Shown here: in pieces, positions 23,391 to 30,678 of the stretch
Layout: each line of letters starts with the position of its first letter
Position numbering within the stretch: position 1 is the stretch's first letter
Source of the DNA: Bacteroidota bacterium
GTDB taxonomy: Bacteria > Bacteroidota > Bacteroidia > Chitinophagales > Chitinophagaceae
NCBI GenBank assembly: GCA_023417815.1
Contig: JAEZEI010000125.1
Coordinates: forward strand, 1 to 31,966
DNA: 31,966 nt
Direction of reading: 5' to 3'
Translations under genes and position numbers: made by a program
Notes under the pieces: model-generated
Told to the model about the DNA's origin: nothing
What the model saw: only the letters and a program-made list of their open reading frames with translations
Databases searched by the model: none

Positions 23391-23422
23391 CTTGCTTATT
23401 TAATTTATTTAACTTATCTTTG
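23391..23422 (+). promoter_or_regulatory. Promoter of the T9SS-sorted protein gene (CTTG, 20-base spacer, TATCTTTG)
   Basis: The -7 element TATCTTTG (23415-23422) is an exact TAnnTTTG match. CTTG at 23391-23394 stands 20 bases upstream, close to the -33 TTTG consensus. This is one of the best two-part promoters in the window. The leader would be about 105 bases. Confidence 0.6.
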
Positions 23423-23440
23423 AATTTCTGCACAGAAATT
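23423..23440. promoter_or_regulatory. Perfect 18-base palindrome at the predicted transcription start
   Basis: AATTTCTG (23423-23430) and CAGAAATT (23433-23440) flank CA. It begins on the base right after the -7 element, so it covers the transcription start. A dimeric regulator binding here would block initiation, or the RNA could begin with a hairpin. No T-tract follows. Confidence 0.5.
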
Positions 23441-23533
23441 GATTTGGTGTGCAGGTCTCCCCATTCATCCTGACGAAGAACTTTTTCACCGATCCTGTGA
23501 TTCCTGTATCTCTTAATCACAAAACAAAAATGC

Positions 23534-24622
23534 ATGAAAAAGTTTTTACTTAGCCTGGCTGTATTAGCAGTCTCGTACGGCGCATCAGCACAGTTCCCGA
23601 CCACGGTTACCGATGTAAATACTTGCGTGGTTTTCAGGAACTTCAACACAAGCGATGAGGGTTTCAGCTCTCCGAGCATCTATTCCGGCGACGATGATGT
23701 TTCCTTTTTCTGGAACCAGGGAGCCGGTGCAGAAATTGAAAGCAGCGGACTTGCAGTTCGTCGCGGAAGCCTCATCAGTCCTCAATATTTAAACAGCCTT
23801 GATGGCCAGTTAACCATAGGCTTCCGTTACGAAGCTCCTGTGGGTACCGAATACAGGATAAGGGTGATCTCCGGTTTGACCACCCAGTCACTCGTTATCC
23901 TTGCAACCACTGCAAACGGTCCGGTTTATACCCCACTGCCATCAACTTCGGGTAATCTTTGCATCAGGTTGGATGACGCCGACCTTGAAGCAAATGCTCC
24001 TATCAGGATCGAATTCACTTTCCGCGCGGTAACCCCGGGTAATGTGCTGTTCGATGATCTTTCCCTTTCTGTAGTGGGCGGTCCACTTCCCGTTACCTTC
24101 CAGGGCTTCACTTCACGCTCTAACCAGGATGGTACGACCAAACTCCTTTGGGACGTAAGCGATGAGGTGAATGTTCGCGGTTATGAAGTGCTTTCCAGCA
24201 CCGATGGGATCAATTTCACTGTTGTTGGATTTGTAAATGCAACAGGCGCGAAGAATTATTCATACGATTACAATGCACTTATCAAAGGAAATATGTTCTT
24301 CCGTATCCGCAATGTGGATTTCGATAACAGCACCAAGCTTAGCGGTATTTTGAGGGTTCGCGGTGATAACAGCGTTTCATCAGATATCCAGCTATATCCT
24401 GTTCCTGCTACAACGCATGTATTTGTGCAACACCAGCAGGTTGCTTCACGGGCTACTATTCATATCATTGGCCAGGACGGAAAGATCATTAAGGAAGTTC
24501 GCCCTGCAGCAATGACCAACCAGACCCAGATGAACATCAGCGACCTAAGGCCAGGTGTTTACATGGTAAGGTATAATGATGGCGAAGGAAAAGTGCAGAC
24601 AGTGAAGCTGGTTAAGAACTAG
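23534..24622 (+). CDS. T9SS type A sorting-domain protein
   Basis: This 362-residue secreted protein has a signal peptide (MKKFLLSLAVLAVSYGASA). Residues ~22-185 form a beta-rich domain of unknown type that looks like a carbohydrate-binding or adhesin jelly-roll. A fibronectin-like segment follows at ~190-275 (WDVSDEVNVRGYEVLSSTDG). The C-terminal T9SS sorting domain spans ~285-362 (IQLYPVPATTHVFVQ, ISDLRPGVYMVRY, VKLVKN). The last domain directs export through the type IX system and attachment or release at the cell surface. No catalytic motif was recognised. It has a well-formed promoter and a perfect terminator, so it is monocistronic. Its role could be adhesion or surface structure. Confidence 0.88.
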   Translation: MKKFLLSLAVLAVSYGASAQFPTTVTDVNTCVVFRNFNTSDEGFSSPSIYSGDDDVSFFWNQGAGAEIESSGLAVRRGSLISPQYLNSLDGQLTIGFRYEAPVGTEYRIRVISGLTTQSLVILATTANGPVYTPLPSTSGNLCIRLDDADLEANAPIRIEFTFRAVTPGNVLFDDLSLSVVGGPLPVTFQGFTSRSNQDGTTKLLWDVSDEVNVRGYEVLSSTDGINFTVVGFVNATGAKNYSYDYNALIKGNMFFRIRNVDFDNSTKLSGILRVRGDNSVSSDIQLYPVPATTHVFVQHQQVASRATIHIIGQDGKIIKEVRPAAMTNQTQMNISDLRPGVYMVRYNDGEGKVQTVKLVKN

Positions 24623-24671
24623 TTGGTTCACCAGTTTCTTAAACCAGATAATTTGTTCGTTAGTGAATATA

Positions 24672-24697
24672 AGCCCCGGGATCCCGGGGCTTTTTTT
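24672..24697 (+). terminator. Rho-independent terminator of the T9SS protein gene
   Basis: AGCCCCGGG (24672-24680) and CCCGGGGCT (24683-24691) form a perfect 9-base-pair stem with a 2-base turn, followed by seven T. The T-tract overlaps the purF stop codon on the other strand. Confidence 0.93.
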
Positions 24698-26546
24698 AAT
24701 ATCCTCTCACATTCTTCCCCGACATATAATTCATGAAGGCCCTGTTGCAAACCCTGTTGCCGCCACGGGTAGGATAGTTTCCCGTAAAATACCAGTCGCC
24801 CTTGTTATTAGGACAGGCTTCGTGCAGGGTCTCTATCTTTTGGTAGATGACCTCTATTGGAATATCAATATGGGAAGGTGTTATAAGTTCTGCGATCTTC
24901 TTCGCGATCTGCTCCGGGGAAAAAGAGCCATAAAGTTGCCGTACCACATTCTCTGAATCAAGCTGGCCGGCCTTCTCCAGTTCAATACATTTCTGGTAAA
25001 GACCGTTTATGAAATCTTCCTGGCCCGATTCCTTCAACAATGCTATCGTTGCGCGGAAGGCAATGAAATCGCCCATCTTGCTCATATCAATTCCATAGCA
25101 ATCCGGGTAGCGGATCTGTGGTGCAGAAGAAACAATGATGATCTTTTTTGGTTTCAGCCTGCTGAGCATGGTAATGATACTTTGCCTGAGGGTTGTACCT
25201 CTTACAATACTGTCATCAATTACAATTAGGGTGTCCTCGCCCGGGCGTACGGTGCCGTAGGTGATGTCGTAAACGTGCTGTACCATTTCATCACGACTTG
25301 CATCTTCTGTAATGAAGGTGCGAAGCTTAACGTCCTTGATCGCTATCTTTTCGATCCTGACCTTACGGCCGATCATTTCTGAAAGCTTTTCCTCGTCGTA
25401 ATCATTTCCCCAGCTCATTATCTTCTCGATCTTCACTTTATTCAGATAATCCTCAGCTCCTTTTATGAGCCCGTAGAAAGCTGTTTCGGCTGTATTGGGA
25501 ATAAAGGAGAATATGGTGTTCTTCAGATCATAATTGATGCATTCAAGAACGGTTGGACTAAGATTATAACCAAGCTGGATCCTTTCACGATATATCTTTT
25601 CATCGCTGCCGCGACTGAAGTAGATCCTTTCGAAGCTGCAGGCCTTTCTTTCCTGCGGTTCCATCACCTGCTGCACGGTATAGGTGCCGTCAGCCTTCAC
25701 GATAAGAGCCTGGCCGGGCATCAGTTCCTTCACTTCATTCTCCTCCAGGTTAAAGGCTGTACGGATGGCGGCGCGTTCGCTGGCGGCTACCACCACTTCA
25801 TCATTCGCGAACCAATATGCAGGACGAATACCATGGGCATCACGCAGAACAAATCCGTCGCCGTTACCAACAATACCTCCTACATGAAAGCCACCATCAA
25901 AATTCGGTGCAGCCTCTTTCAGTACCTGTACGATATCCATTTCGTGCGGAGCGCTTTCATCAGCCTTTACAAGGTAGTGGTAGAAAACCTCCATCATGGC
26001 GGCCAGGTCACTCTGGCACTGAAAGGCGCCGGGGTTATCGATACCAACCATTTTAAACAGGTCATCGGTATTTACCAGGTTGAAATTCCCCGCAAGGGCG
26101 AGATTGCGCGAGGGTACTATATCCTTTTTTACAAAGGGGTGGCAGAATTCCACGTCATTCTTTCCCTGGGTTCCATAGCGAAGATGCCCAAGCAGCAATT
26201 CACCCATCACATTCACATGACCCTTCATTAACCCGGGGTGTTTTTTGATATCAGGCTGGTACTTCTCCACTTCAGCGATCTCTCCCCATACCGTTTTGAA
26301 CAGGTCGGCTATGGGCTGGCTTGCATTGCTGCGCAAGCGGTACATAAAAGGATAACCCGGTTCGGTATTAAGTTTCACTGTGGCTATTCCTGCCCCGTCC
26401 TGCCCGCGGTTATGCTGCTTTTCCATCAGCAGGTATAGCTTGCTGAGGCCCCAGAGTACAGAGTTGTATTTTTTCTGGTAATAACCGAAGGACTTCCGGA
26501 GACGAATAAAGGCGAGACCACATTCGTGTTTTATCGCATCGCTCAT
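24696..26546 (-). CDS. purF: Amidophosphoribosyltransferase
   Basis: This 616-residue enzyme catalyses the first committed step of purine synthesis, PRPP plus glutamine to phosphoribosylamine. An eight-residue propeptide (MSDAIKHE) precedes the catalytic Cys9 (CGLAFIRLRK), which becomes the N-terminal nucleophile. The glutaminase domain has QHNRGQDGAGIA, LLGHLRYGTQG and ALAGNFNLVN. The phosphoribosyltransferase domain has the PRPP motif DTLIVIDDSIVRGTT. The protein is ~110 residues longer than E. coli PurF (505), mostly from insertions in the glutaminase domain, including one after the substrate-loop GAGIA. This long form is the usual one in Bacteroidota as I recall it. It has its own -7 element. 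Confidence 0.94.
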   Translation of the reverse strand: MSDAIKHECGLAFIRLRKSFGYYQKKYNSVLWGLSKLYLLMEKQHNRGQDGAGIATVKLNTEPGYPFMYRLRSNASQPIADLFKTVWGEIAEVEKYQPDIKKHPGLMKGHVNVMGELLLGHLRYGTQGKNDVEFCHPFVKKDIVPSRNLALAGNFNLVNTDDLFKMVGIDNPGAFQCQSDLAAMMEVFYHYLVKADESAPHEMDIVQVLKEAAPNFDGGFHVGGIVGNGDGFVLRDAHGIRPAYWFANDEVVVAASERAAIRTAFNLEENEVKELMPGQALIVKADGTYTVQQVMEPQERKACSFERIYFSRGSDEKIYRERIQLGYNLSPTVLECINYDLKNTIFSFIPNTAETAFYGLIKGAEDYLNKVKIEKIMSWGNDYDEEKLSEMIGRKVRIEKIAIKDVKLRTFITEDASRDEMVQHVYDITYGTVRPGEDTLIVIDDSIVRGTTLRQSIITMLSRLKPKKIIIVSSAPQIRYPDCYGIDMSKMGDFIAFRATIALLKESGQEDFINGLYQKCIELEKAGQLDSENVVRQLYGSFSPEQIAKKIAELITPSHIDIPIEVIYQKIETLHEACPNNKGDWYFTGNYPTRGGNRVCNRAFMNYMSGKNVRGY

Positions 26547-26562
26547 GGTGGGAATTGAGCCG

Positions 26563-26570
26563 CAAAATTA
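26563..26570 (-). promoter_or_regulatory. -7 element TAATTTTG for purF
   Basis: An exact TAnnTTTG match on the minus strand lies 16 bases before the purF ATG. A TTTG at 26593-26596, inside the U-tract of the upstream gene's terminator, stands 22 bases further upstream as a possible -33. Confidence 0.5.
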
Positions 26571-26593
26571 CCGGATTAAGCGTAAAGGGAAAC

Positions 26594-26618
26594 AAAAAAC
26601 CCGGTGTGATTCACCGGG
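26594..26618 (-). terminator. Rho-independent terminator of the beta-barrel protein gene
   Basis: CCCGGTG and CACCGGG arms (26600-26606 and 26612-26618) with a 5-base loop are followed on the minus strand by six T. Confidence 0.88.
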
Positions 26619-26640
26619 CTTCGAATATTTATAATTTGTT

Positions 26641-27351
26641 TTAGAGTCCGCTGAAGGTTAGTCCTACCTGGAGCAGGTTGATATCCGCTGCAACCCCGTC
26701 CTTGAAGATCGGTGAGAAGGAATATGCACCGAAGAGGGTGAAATTTCCATAGCCCAAACGTGCTGTACCTGTGAGTCTTGTGCTGTTAAAGTAAGCTTTC
26801 GTAGAATTTTTTTGTGTGTATGCGCTGATGGAATTGCCGGAGGCATCGCGAAGGTTCTTTGCCTTGGTATGCGCGTTCAGCAGGGTTCCCACCTTGGCGC
26901 CGATTGCGGCCTTTATGGTCTTATTCGGCTTTTCTGGGTTTGCGGTGAAACGGAACTCCACGGGCAGTTCCAGGTAGGCAGTAGCCAGTTTGTATTTCTT
27001 ATAATGGTTCTGGCCGGTCACATCCCTGAATTGGAGGACCTGGCTGGTTCCTTCGATATCGATCTCCATTTTTTCAAAGAAGATATGACTGGTGCTAACA
27101 CCCAGTCCGAAACCAAAGCTGAAACGCTGGTCGCCTTTAAAAGGCTTGTCGAGCATTATATAAATATTAGCGCCCCTGCTGAAACCATCCATGTGGCTAT
27201 CGATACTGTCGGGTGTACCCATCCAGCTATCGCGGCTAAGCTGGAACATAAGATGGTCCGCAGCACGTTCAGACAGGTCGAATTTCTTTTTCTGGGAAAA
27301 AGCAGTAGTGGCAGTGGTGATGCAAAGAACGAGCACCAGTAATTTTCTCAT
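26641..27351 (-). CDS. Outer-membrane beta-barrel protein, PorT-like
   Basis: This protein of about 236 residues has a signal peptide (MRKLLVLVLCITTATTAFS, then QKKKFD). Alternating hydrophobic and aromatic strands follow, typical of an 8-10 strand barrel (RFSFGFGLGVST, AYLELPVEFRFT, GTARLGYGNFTLFGAYSF). It ends in QVGLTFSGL, with a late hydrophobic strand as needed for barrel assembly. Small PorT/OmpW-like barrels of this shape are common in Bacteroidota; the function is unknown. The ATG at 27351 is preferred. Another ATG at 27360 would make the mRNA leaderless, given the -7 element at 27368. Confidence 0.8.
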   Translation of the reverse strand: MRKLLVLVLCITTATTAFSQKKKFDLSERAADHLMFQLSRDSWMGTPDSIDSHMDGFSRGANIYIMLDKPFKGDQRFSFGFGLGVSTSHIFFEKMEIDIEGTSQVLQFRDVTGQNHYKKYKLATAYLELPVEFRFTANPEKPNKTIKAAIGAKVGTLLNAHTKAKNLRDASGNSISAYTQKNSTKAYFNSTRLTGTARLGYGNFTLFGAYSFSPIFKDGVAADINLLQVGLTFSGL

Positions 27352-27367
27352 ATTGAACATAAAGCGG

Positions 27368-27375
27368 CAAATCTA
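27368..27375 (-). promoter_or_regulatory. -7 element TAGATTTG for the beta-barrel gene
   Basis: An exact TAnnTTTG match on the minus strand ends 16 bases before the ATG at 27351 and 7 bases before the ATG at 27360. Confidence 0.48.
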
Positions 27376-27431
27376 ACGGCTGCCGGGTTAAGGAAAGGTT
27401 AAAGGGTTTGGTTTTCAGGGGGCAAATGTAC

Positions 27432-27466
27432 AGAGTTTAGGGTTTAGGGTTCAATGTTTAATGTTC
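27432..27466. repeat. Degenerate heptamer tandem repeat, five units
   Basis: Five 7-base units such as AGGGTTT and AATGTTC follow one another, with GTT fixed in every unit. The third heptamer array of the window, it resembles telomere-like repeats only by chance. It lies in the spacer from 27361 to 27985, which holds no convincing gene. Confidence 0.8.
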
Positions 27467-27488
27467 AAAAATAACGGGTGGTAATGTA

Positions 27489-27510
27489 GAGACGCAAGAT
27501 TTTGCGTCTC
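27489..27510. repeat. Interspersed palindrome, copy 1
   Basis: GAGACGCAA (27489-27497) and TTGCGTCTC (27502-27510) form a perfect 9-base-pair hairpin around GATT. It is preceded by TA, giving the TAGAGACGC start seen again at 29578. Confidence 0.8.
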
Positions 27511-27540
27511 CTTTCCTAAAATGATTAATGTCTGCAGGGT

Positions 27541-27558
27541 CGCAAGATTTTGCGTCTC
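27541..27558. repeat. Interspersed palindrome, copy 2 (degenerate)
   Basis: The same CGCAA-GATT-TTGCGTCTC core as copy 1, but the outer left arm is lost, leaving a 5-base-pair stem. It lies 52 bases downstream of copy 1. Confidence 0.65.
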
Positions 27559-27577
27559 ATTAGGTGGAATGAAAAAT

Positions 27578-27614
27578 CCCCGGGAATCTGCGATTCAATC
27601 CCCGATAATCTGCG
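27578..27614. repeat. Imperfect direct repeat (15 of 15 positions alignable, 2 differ)
   Basis: CCCCGGGAATCTGCG (27578-27592) and CCCCGATAATCTGCG (27600-27614) are separated by 7 bases. Function unknown; it is part of the repeat-rich spacer. Confidence 0.6.
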
Positions 27615-27985
27615 GGAAACAGCCGATGCCAATACTATCCGAAACTCCATATTTGGGGAAATCCAATCAACAGAACCCCGGATTCCCAAACTAAATCCCT
27701 CAAAAATAAAATTCGTACAGACGTTGCATGCAACCTCCCTACAAATTCTATTCGCTTGTAACTCAGCAATTTGATGCTGGTAACCCTGGGCAATTCCATA
27801 CTTTTCTTATAATTTCCGGCCCGGGGTTTGCATATTTCCCTAAAACTGTATATGTTTACAGTCGCTTACCGGCCTCCCCTAACGGCCATTCCTATCCTCT
27901 GAACTACTCTTTCACATGTGCCTTCCCGGTGTTACCGGCTTATTTCCATTATTCCTCGAAAGACTCGCCTCTAAAAAAAAGGTCT

Positions 27986-28306
27986 ATGTACAATTTTTTT
28001 AAACCGCAAGTCGTGAGAGATTCCTCATTATTAAGCATTCCATTGAGTGCGCTCCCAGGCTTTGCATTCAAACGGACGGAAAAAGAAAAAGAACCCGTCG
28101 ATTGTTTACCTAATTCTTTTGTTATGCACCGAACTTTTACCTGGACGTACAACATCATCCGCAGTTGTAACAATGATTATCATTTTGAGGCTGCGGACGC
28201 GCTCATCGAACTGTTCGAACAGCGTTATGGCGACTCTGAGCTGGCTCTTCAGCTAAGAGAACTGCGTCATAAGAAGTGGGCTTCAGTTCACAGCATCCTC
28301 GTATAA
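27986..28306 (+). CDS. Small hypothetical protein
   Basis: This 106-residue protein is not recognised. The first ~45 residues are of uncertain reality. The last ~60 (from MHRTFTWTYNIIRSCN) look like a compact helical domain with FEAADALIELFEQRYGD and LALQLRELRHKKW, and they are rich in conserved-looking aromatic and charged residues. Translation could instead start at the internal ATG at 28123. The frame is open for another 86 codons upstream, but that stretch lacks a start context and reads as low-complexity sequence. No promoter element was found. A cytoplasmic regulator or adaptor is possible; no function is assigned. Confidence 0.5.
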   Translation: MYNFFKPQVVRDSSLLSIPLSALPGFAFKRTEKEKEPVDCLPNSFVMHRTFTWTYNIIRSCNNDYHFEAADALIELFEQRYGDSELALQLRELRHKKWASVHSILV

Positions 28307-28383
28307 AAAAAGGGTACCAAGGCTCCCGGTGGCACGTTTTTTAAACGTACATCTATCTATTCTTAATAAAAAACTGAAGAGAT

Positions 28384-29541
28384 ATGATGTTAGCGATGAA
28401 CTACCGGGGGCCATTTCGTGTGCGTGCCGACAGGAAGCCCCTGCCCGCGATCGAGCATCCCAATGATGCTATAATAAGAGTAACCCGCACCTGTATATGT
28501 GGTTCAGATCTGCATCTATACCACGGCCTGGTGCCTGATACGAGAGTAGGTACAACCTTCGGCCACGAATTTATCGGCGTGGTTGAAGAAGTAGGTTCTT
28601 CAGTACAGAACCTGAAGGTGGGCGATAATGTGCTTGTGCCATTTAACATTGCCTGCGGCCAATGTAATTTCTGCAAACAAAAACTTTTCAGCGCCTGCCA
28701 CGAATCGAACAGTGAAAGTACTGCTGTTGGTGGTGTATTCGGCTATTCCCATACCGCCGGCGGTTATGATGGCGGCCAGGCGGAATATGTGCGCGTGCCC
28801 TATGCCGATGTAGGGCCCATGGTCATTCCTTCCGACATACATCATGATGATGCTGTATTGCTCACCGATGTTGTGCCCACCGGATACCAGGCTGCAGAAA
28901 TGGGAGGCATCAAGAAAGGCGATACCGTGGTTGTGTTTGGCGCGGGACCAATAGGCATAATGGCCGCACGTTGTGCATGGCTGTTTGGTGCAGGCAGGGT
29001 GATCGTTATCGACCACCTGGAGTACCGGCTTGAATTCGCAAAACAATATGCGCAATGCGAAGCATATAATTTCAGGTCGCTTGAAGATCCCGTGGTATTC
29101 CTCAAAAAGACAACAGACCATTTCGGCGCTGATGTATGCATAGACGCTGTGGGCTGCGAGGCTGCAGGACATGCCATGCAGACCATCACCGGCCGTAAAA
29201 CCTTATTGCAGGGAGGCTCCGCCACAGCACTGCACTGGGCTATTAATTCTGTAAAGAAAGGTGGGATCGTTTCCATAGTGGGTGTGTATGGACCAACGGA
29301 TGTTATGGTGCCTATAGGGAACGTGGTGAACAAGAGCCTTACGCTGCGTGCAGCACAGGCATCTGTGAAGCGACTGTTGCCAAGATTAGTAGAGCATGTG
29401 CGCAACGGAATTTTAGATCCGAAAGGGATCATCACCCACCGCGTGCCGTTGGAAGAAGTGGCGGATGCGTATCATATATTTTCAAGGAAACTTGATAACT
29501 GCATAAAGACGGTAATGATACCGCCTGCGGCAAGGGCGTAA
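28384..29541 (+). CDS. Zinc-dependent alcohol dehydrogenase (MDR family, formaldehyde-dehydrogenase-like)
   Basis: This 385-residue medium-chain dehydrogenase has the catalytic zinc ligands Cys39 (CICGSDLH), His61 and Glu62 (GHEFIGVVEEVG). The structural zinc cysteines are 91, 94, 97 and 105 (CGQCNFCKQK, SAC). The NAD-binding VFGAGPIGIMAA comes next, and DHLEYRLEFAK suggests NAD preference because an acidic residue follows the second strand. The C-terminal half matches glutathione-independent formaldehyde dehydrogenase-like members. The oxidised substrate is unknown. It may be transcribed with the conserved-looking hypothetical 95 bases downstream, although a palindromic repeat lies between them. 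Confidence 0.9.
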   Translation: MMLAMNYRGPFRVRADRKPLPAIEHPNDAIIRVTRTCICGSDLHLYHGLVPDTRVGTTFGHEFIGVVEEVGSSVQNLKVGDNVLVPFNIACGQCNFCKQKLFSACHESNSESTAVGGVFGYSHTAGGYDGGQAEYVRVPYADVGPMVIPSDIHHDDAVLLTDVVPTGYQAAEMGGIKKGDTVVVFGAGPIGIMAARCAWLFGAGRVIVIDHLEYRLEFAKQYAQCEAYNFRSLEDPVVFLKKTTDHFGADVCIDAVGCEAAGHAMQTITGRKTLLQGGSATALHWAINSVKKGGIVSIVGVYGPTDVMVPIGNVVNKSLTLRAAQASVKRLLPRLVEHVRNGILDPKGIITHRVPLEEVADAYHIFSRKLDNCIKTVMIPPAARA

Positions 29542-29579
29542 AGAAAGAGCGGGGGAACGAGAAAAGAGAAACATGAGTA

Positions 29580-29602
29580 GAGACGCAAAGATTTTGCGTT
29601 TC
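29580..29602. repeat. Interspersed palindrome, copy 3
   Basis: GAGACGCAA (29580-29588) pairs with TTGCGTTTC (29594-29602), with one G-U, around a 5-base loop. It shares arms and preceding TA with the copies at 27489 and 27541, about 2 kb away. It lies between the dehydrogenase and the next gene. Confidence 0.75.
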
Positions 29603-29636
29603 TGCGGGAACCTTTTATAATGAAAATGCAATTAAT

Positions 29637-30179
29637 ATGGAACCAACAACAAAAGAATACACAAGACCTGATATCAAGGGCTGGGGCATAGACGCCGACC
29701 CGGAGAATGAGCCCACCTACCCGATGAAACATTACACCGGTGATGACCATAAGCGAAGCAATTGGGAGCGTCCTGAATTGCAGCCGGAGAGCGTGGAGAA
29801 ACTTCACAGCAATGAGCGACCCACATTAAGTGCAGCCTACGGAACCACCCTGCCGCCATCAGGCCTGAGCGGGATGATCCGCCGGTATGCCTTTAAGCAC
29901 AGCGAATCGAGGTATCGCCACTGGCTGCCGCTCATTCTTGCCGACCGCATAAATGTTGTAGAAGGGATCATTGATGATATTGCCCACGGCAAGGTTCCTA
30001 ATATTTTCGCGGAGAAAGGTTATGGAGCAATGTGGAAGCATAATAAGAAGGGGGTGGTTACCCGCGTTGCGGTACTTACGGGTGTAGTGGTGTTTGCGAC
30101 CATGTTGCTTGGAGGCAAGAAGGAAAATAAAAAGACCCGGAATAAGGACTGGTCGCCGGCGAATGCGTATGGGATATAG
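29637..30179 (+). CDS. Conserved-looking hypothetical with C-terminal membrane anchor
   Basis: This 180-residue protein is not assigned a function. The N-terminal ~75 residues are hydrophilic and rich in Pro, Asp, Glu and Trp (IKGWGIDADPENEPTYP, YTGDDHKRSNWERP), probably disordered. A helical domain follows at ~75-140 (LSGMIRRYAFKHSESRYRHW, LILADRINVVEGIIDDIAHG). One hydrophobic segment at ~150-165 (VAVLTGVVVFATMLLGG) and a basic tail end the protein, suggesting a single membrane anchor. From memory, similar proteins occur in Chitinophagaceae genomes. It follows the zinc dehydrogenase in the same orientation and ends at a terminator. Confidence 0.75.
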   Translation: MEPTTKEYTRPDIKGWGIDADPENEPTYPMKHYTGDDHKRSNWERPELQPESVEKLHSNERPTLSAAYGTTLPPSGLSGMIRRYAFKHSESRYRHWLPLILADRINVVEGIIDDIAHGKVPNIFAEKGYGAMWKHNKKGVVTRVAVLTGVVVFATMLLGGKKENKKTRNKDWSPANAYGI

Positions 30180-30220
30180 TTTAGGAGTTTATAGGTTGAG
30201 GGATTTGGAAGGAAGATAAT

Positions 30221-30245
30221 AAGTCGCCGGAAGGCGGCTTTTTTT
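30221..30245 (+). terminator. Rho-independent terminator
   Basis: AAGTCGCC (30221-30228) and GGCGGCTT (30233-30240) pair over 8 base pairs with one G-U around the loop GGAA. The T-run reaches 30245. It ends the 29637 gene. Confidence 0.85.
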
Positions 30246-30290
30246 ATGTAAGGTTATGCAGTTTAAGATTCTGATATTATCTTATTCCTC

Positions 30291-30658
30291 ATGAAAGCAT
30301 ATTGGATTTTGATTGCCCCTATGTTAATGATGTCGTTTTATTTCAAAGTTCAAAAATTCAGGTCATCAATAACTCCGCCGTGATAATAGACAGCGTGTAC
30401 ATTACCATTAATAATTCAGAACCAATTAAACTAATGGATATAAAACCGGGAAGAATGAAAAGGTTATTTGTTGATGAAAGCAAAATTGTATTCAACAAAC
30501 ATGATGTGACTATTAATGCAATTTTTTATAAGGCAGATTCAATTATTGGAGAACATGGCCATTTTAATGACCTGTACGGTGGTCTATATGATAGTTATAA
30601 AATTAGGTACTGGTCGAGGGATAGTATTAGGTTTTTGAATGCAGGGGCAAAGGATTAA
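30291..30658 (+). pseudogene. Small secreted protein gene split by an apparent one-base frameshift
   Basis: The ATG at 30291 opens a signal-peptide-like start (MKAYWILIAPMLMMSFYFK) that hits a stop at 30381. The -1 frame from about 30340 to 30658 encodes a body of ~100 residues (IQVINNSAVIIDSVYITINN and onward) with no good start of its own. Adding one base in the A5 run at 30352-30356 joins the two into a 122-residue exported protein with a continuous beta-rich domain. This could be a real frameshift, a variable homopolymer or a sequencing error. The region is AT-rich: 34 of 120 bases are G or C at 30421-30540. The family was not recognised. Confidence 0.6.
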
Positions 30659-30678
30659 TCAATGGAATATTAAACAGC

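Noticed and set aside
27432..27466. Telomere-like TTTAGGG repeats
   Set aside because: Units are degenerate and internal to a chromosome-like region. They fit the wider heptamer family instead.
27550..27774. A 74-codon frame in the repeat-rich spacer
   Set aside because: It is built over the interspersed palindrome and the direct repeat and shows no protein-like features.
28842..29435. A 197-codon minus-strand frame inside the zinc dehydrogenase gene
   Set aside because: Antisense shadow of conserved coding sequence, low-complexity product.
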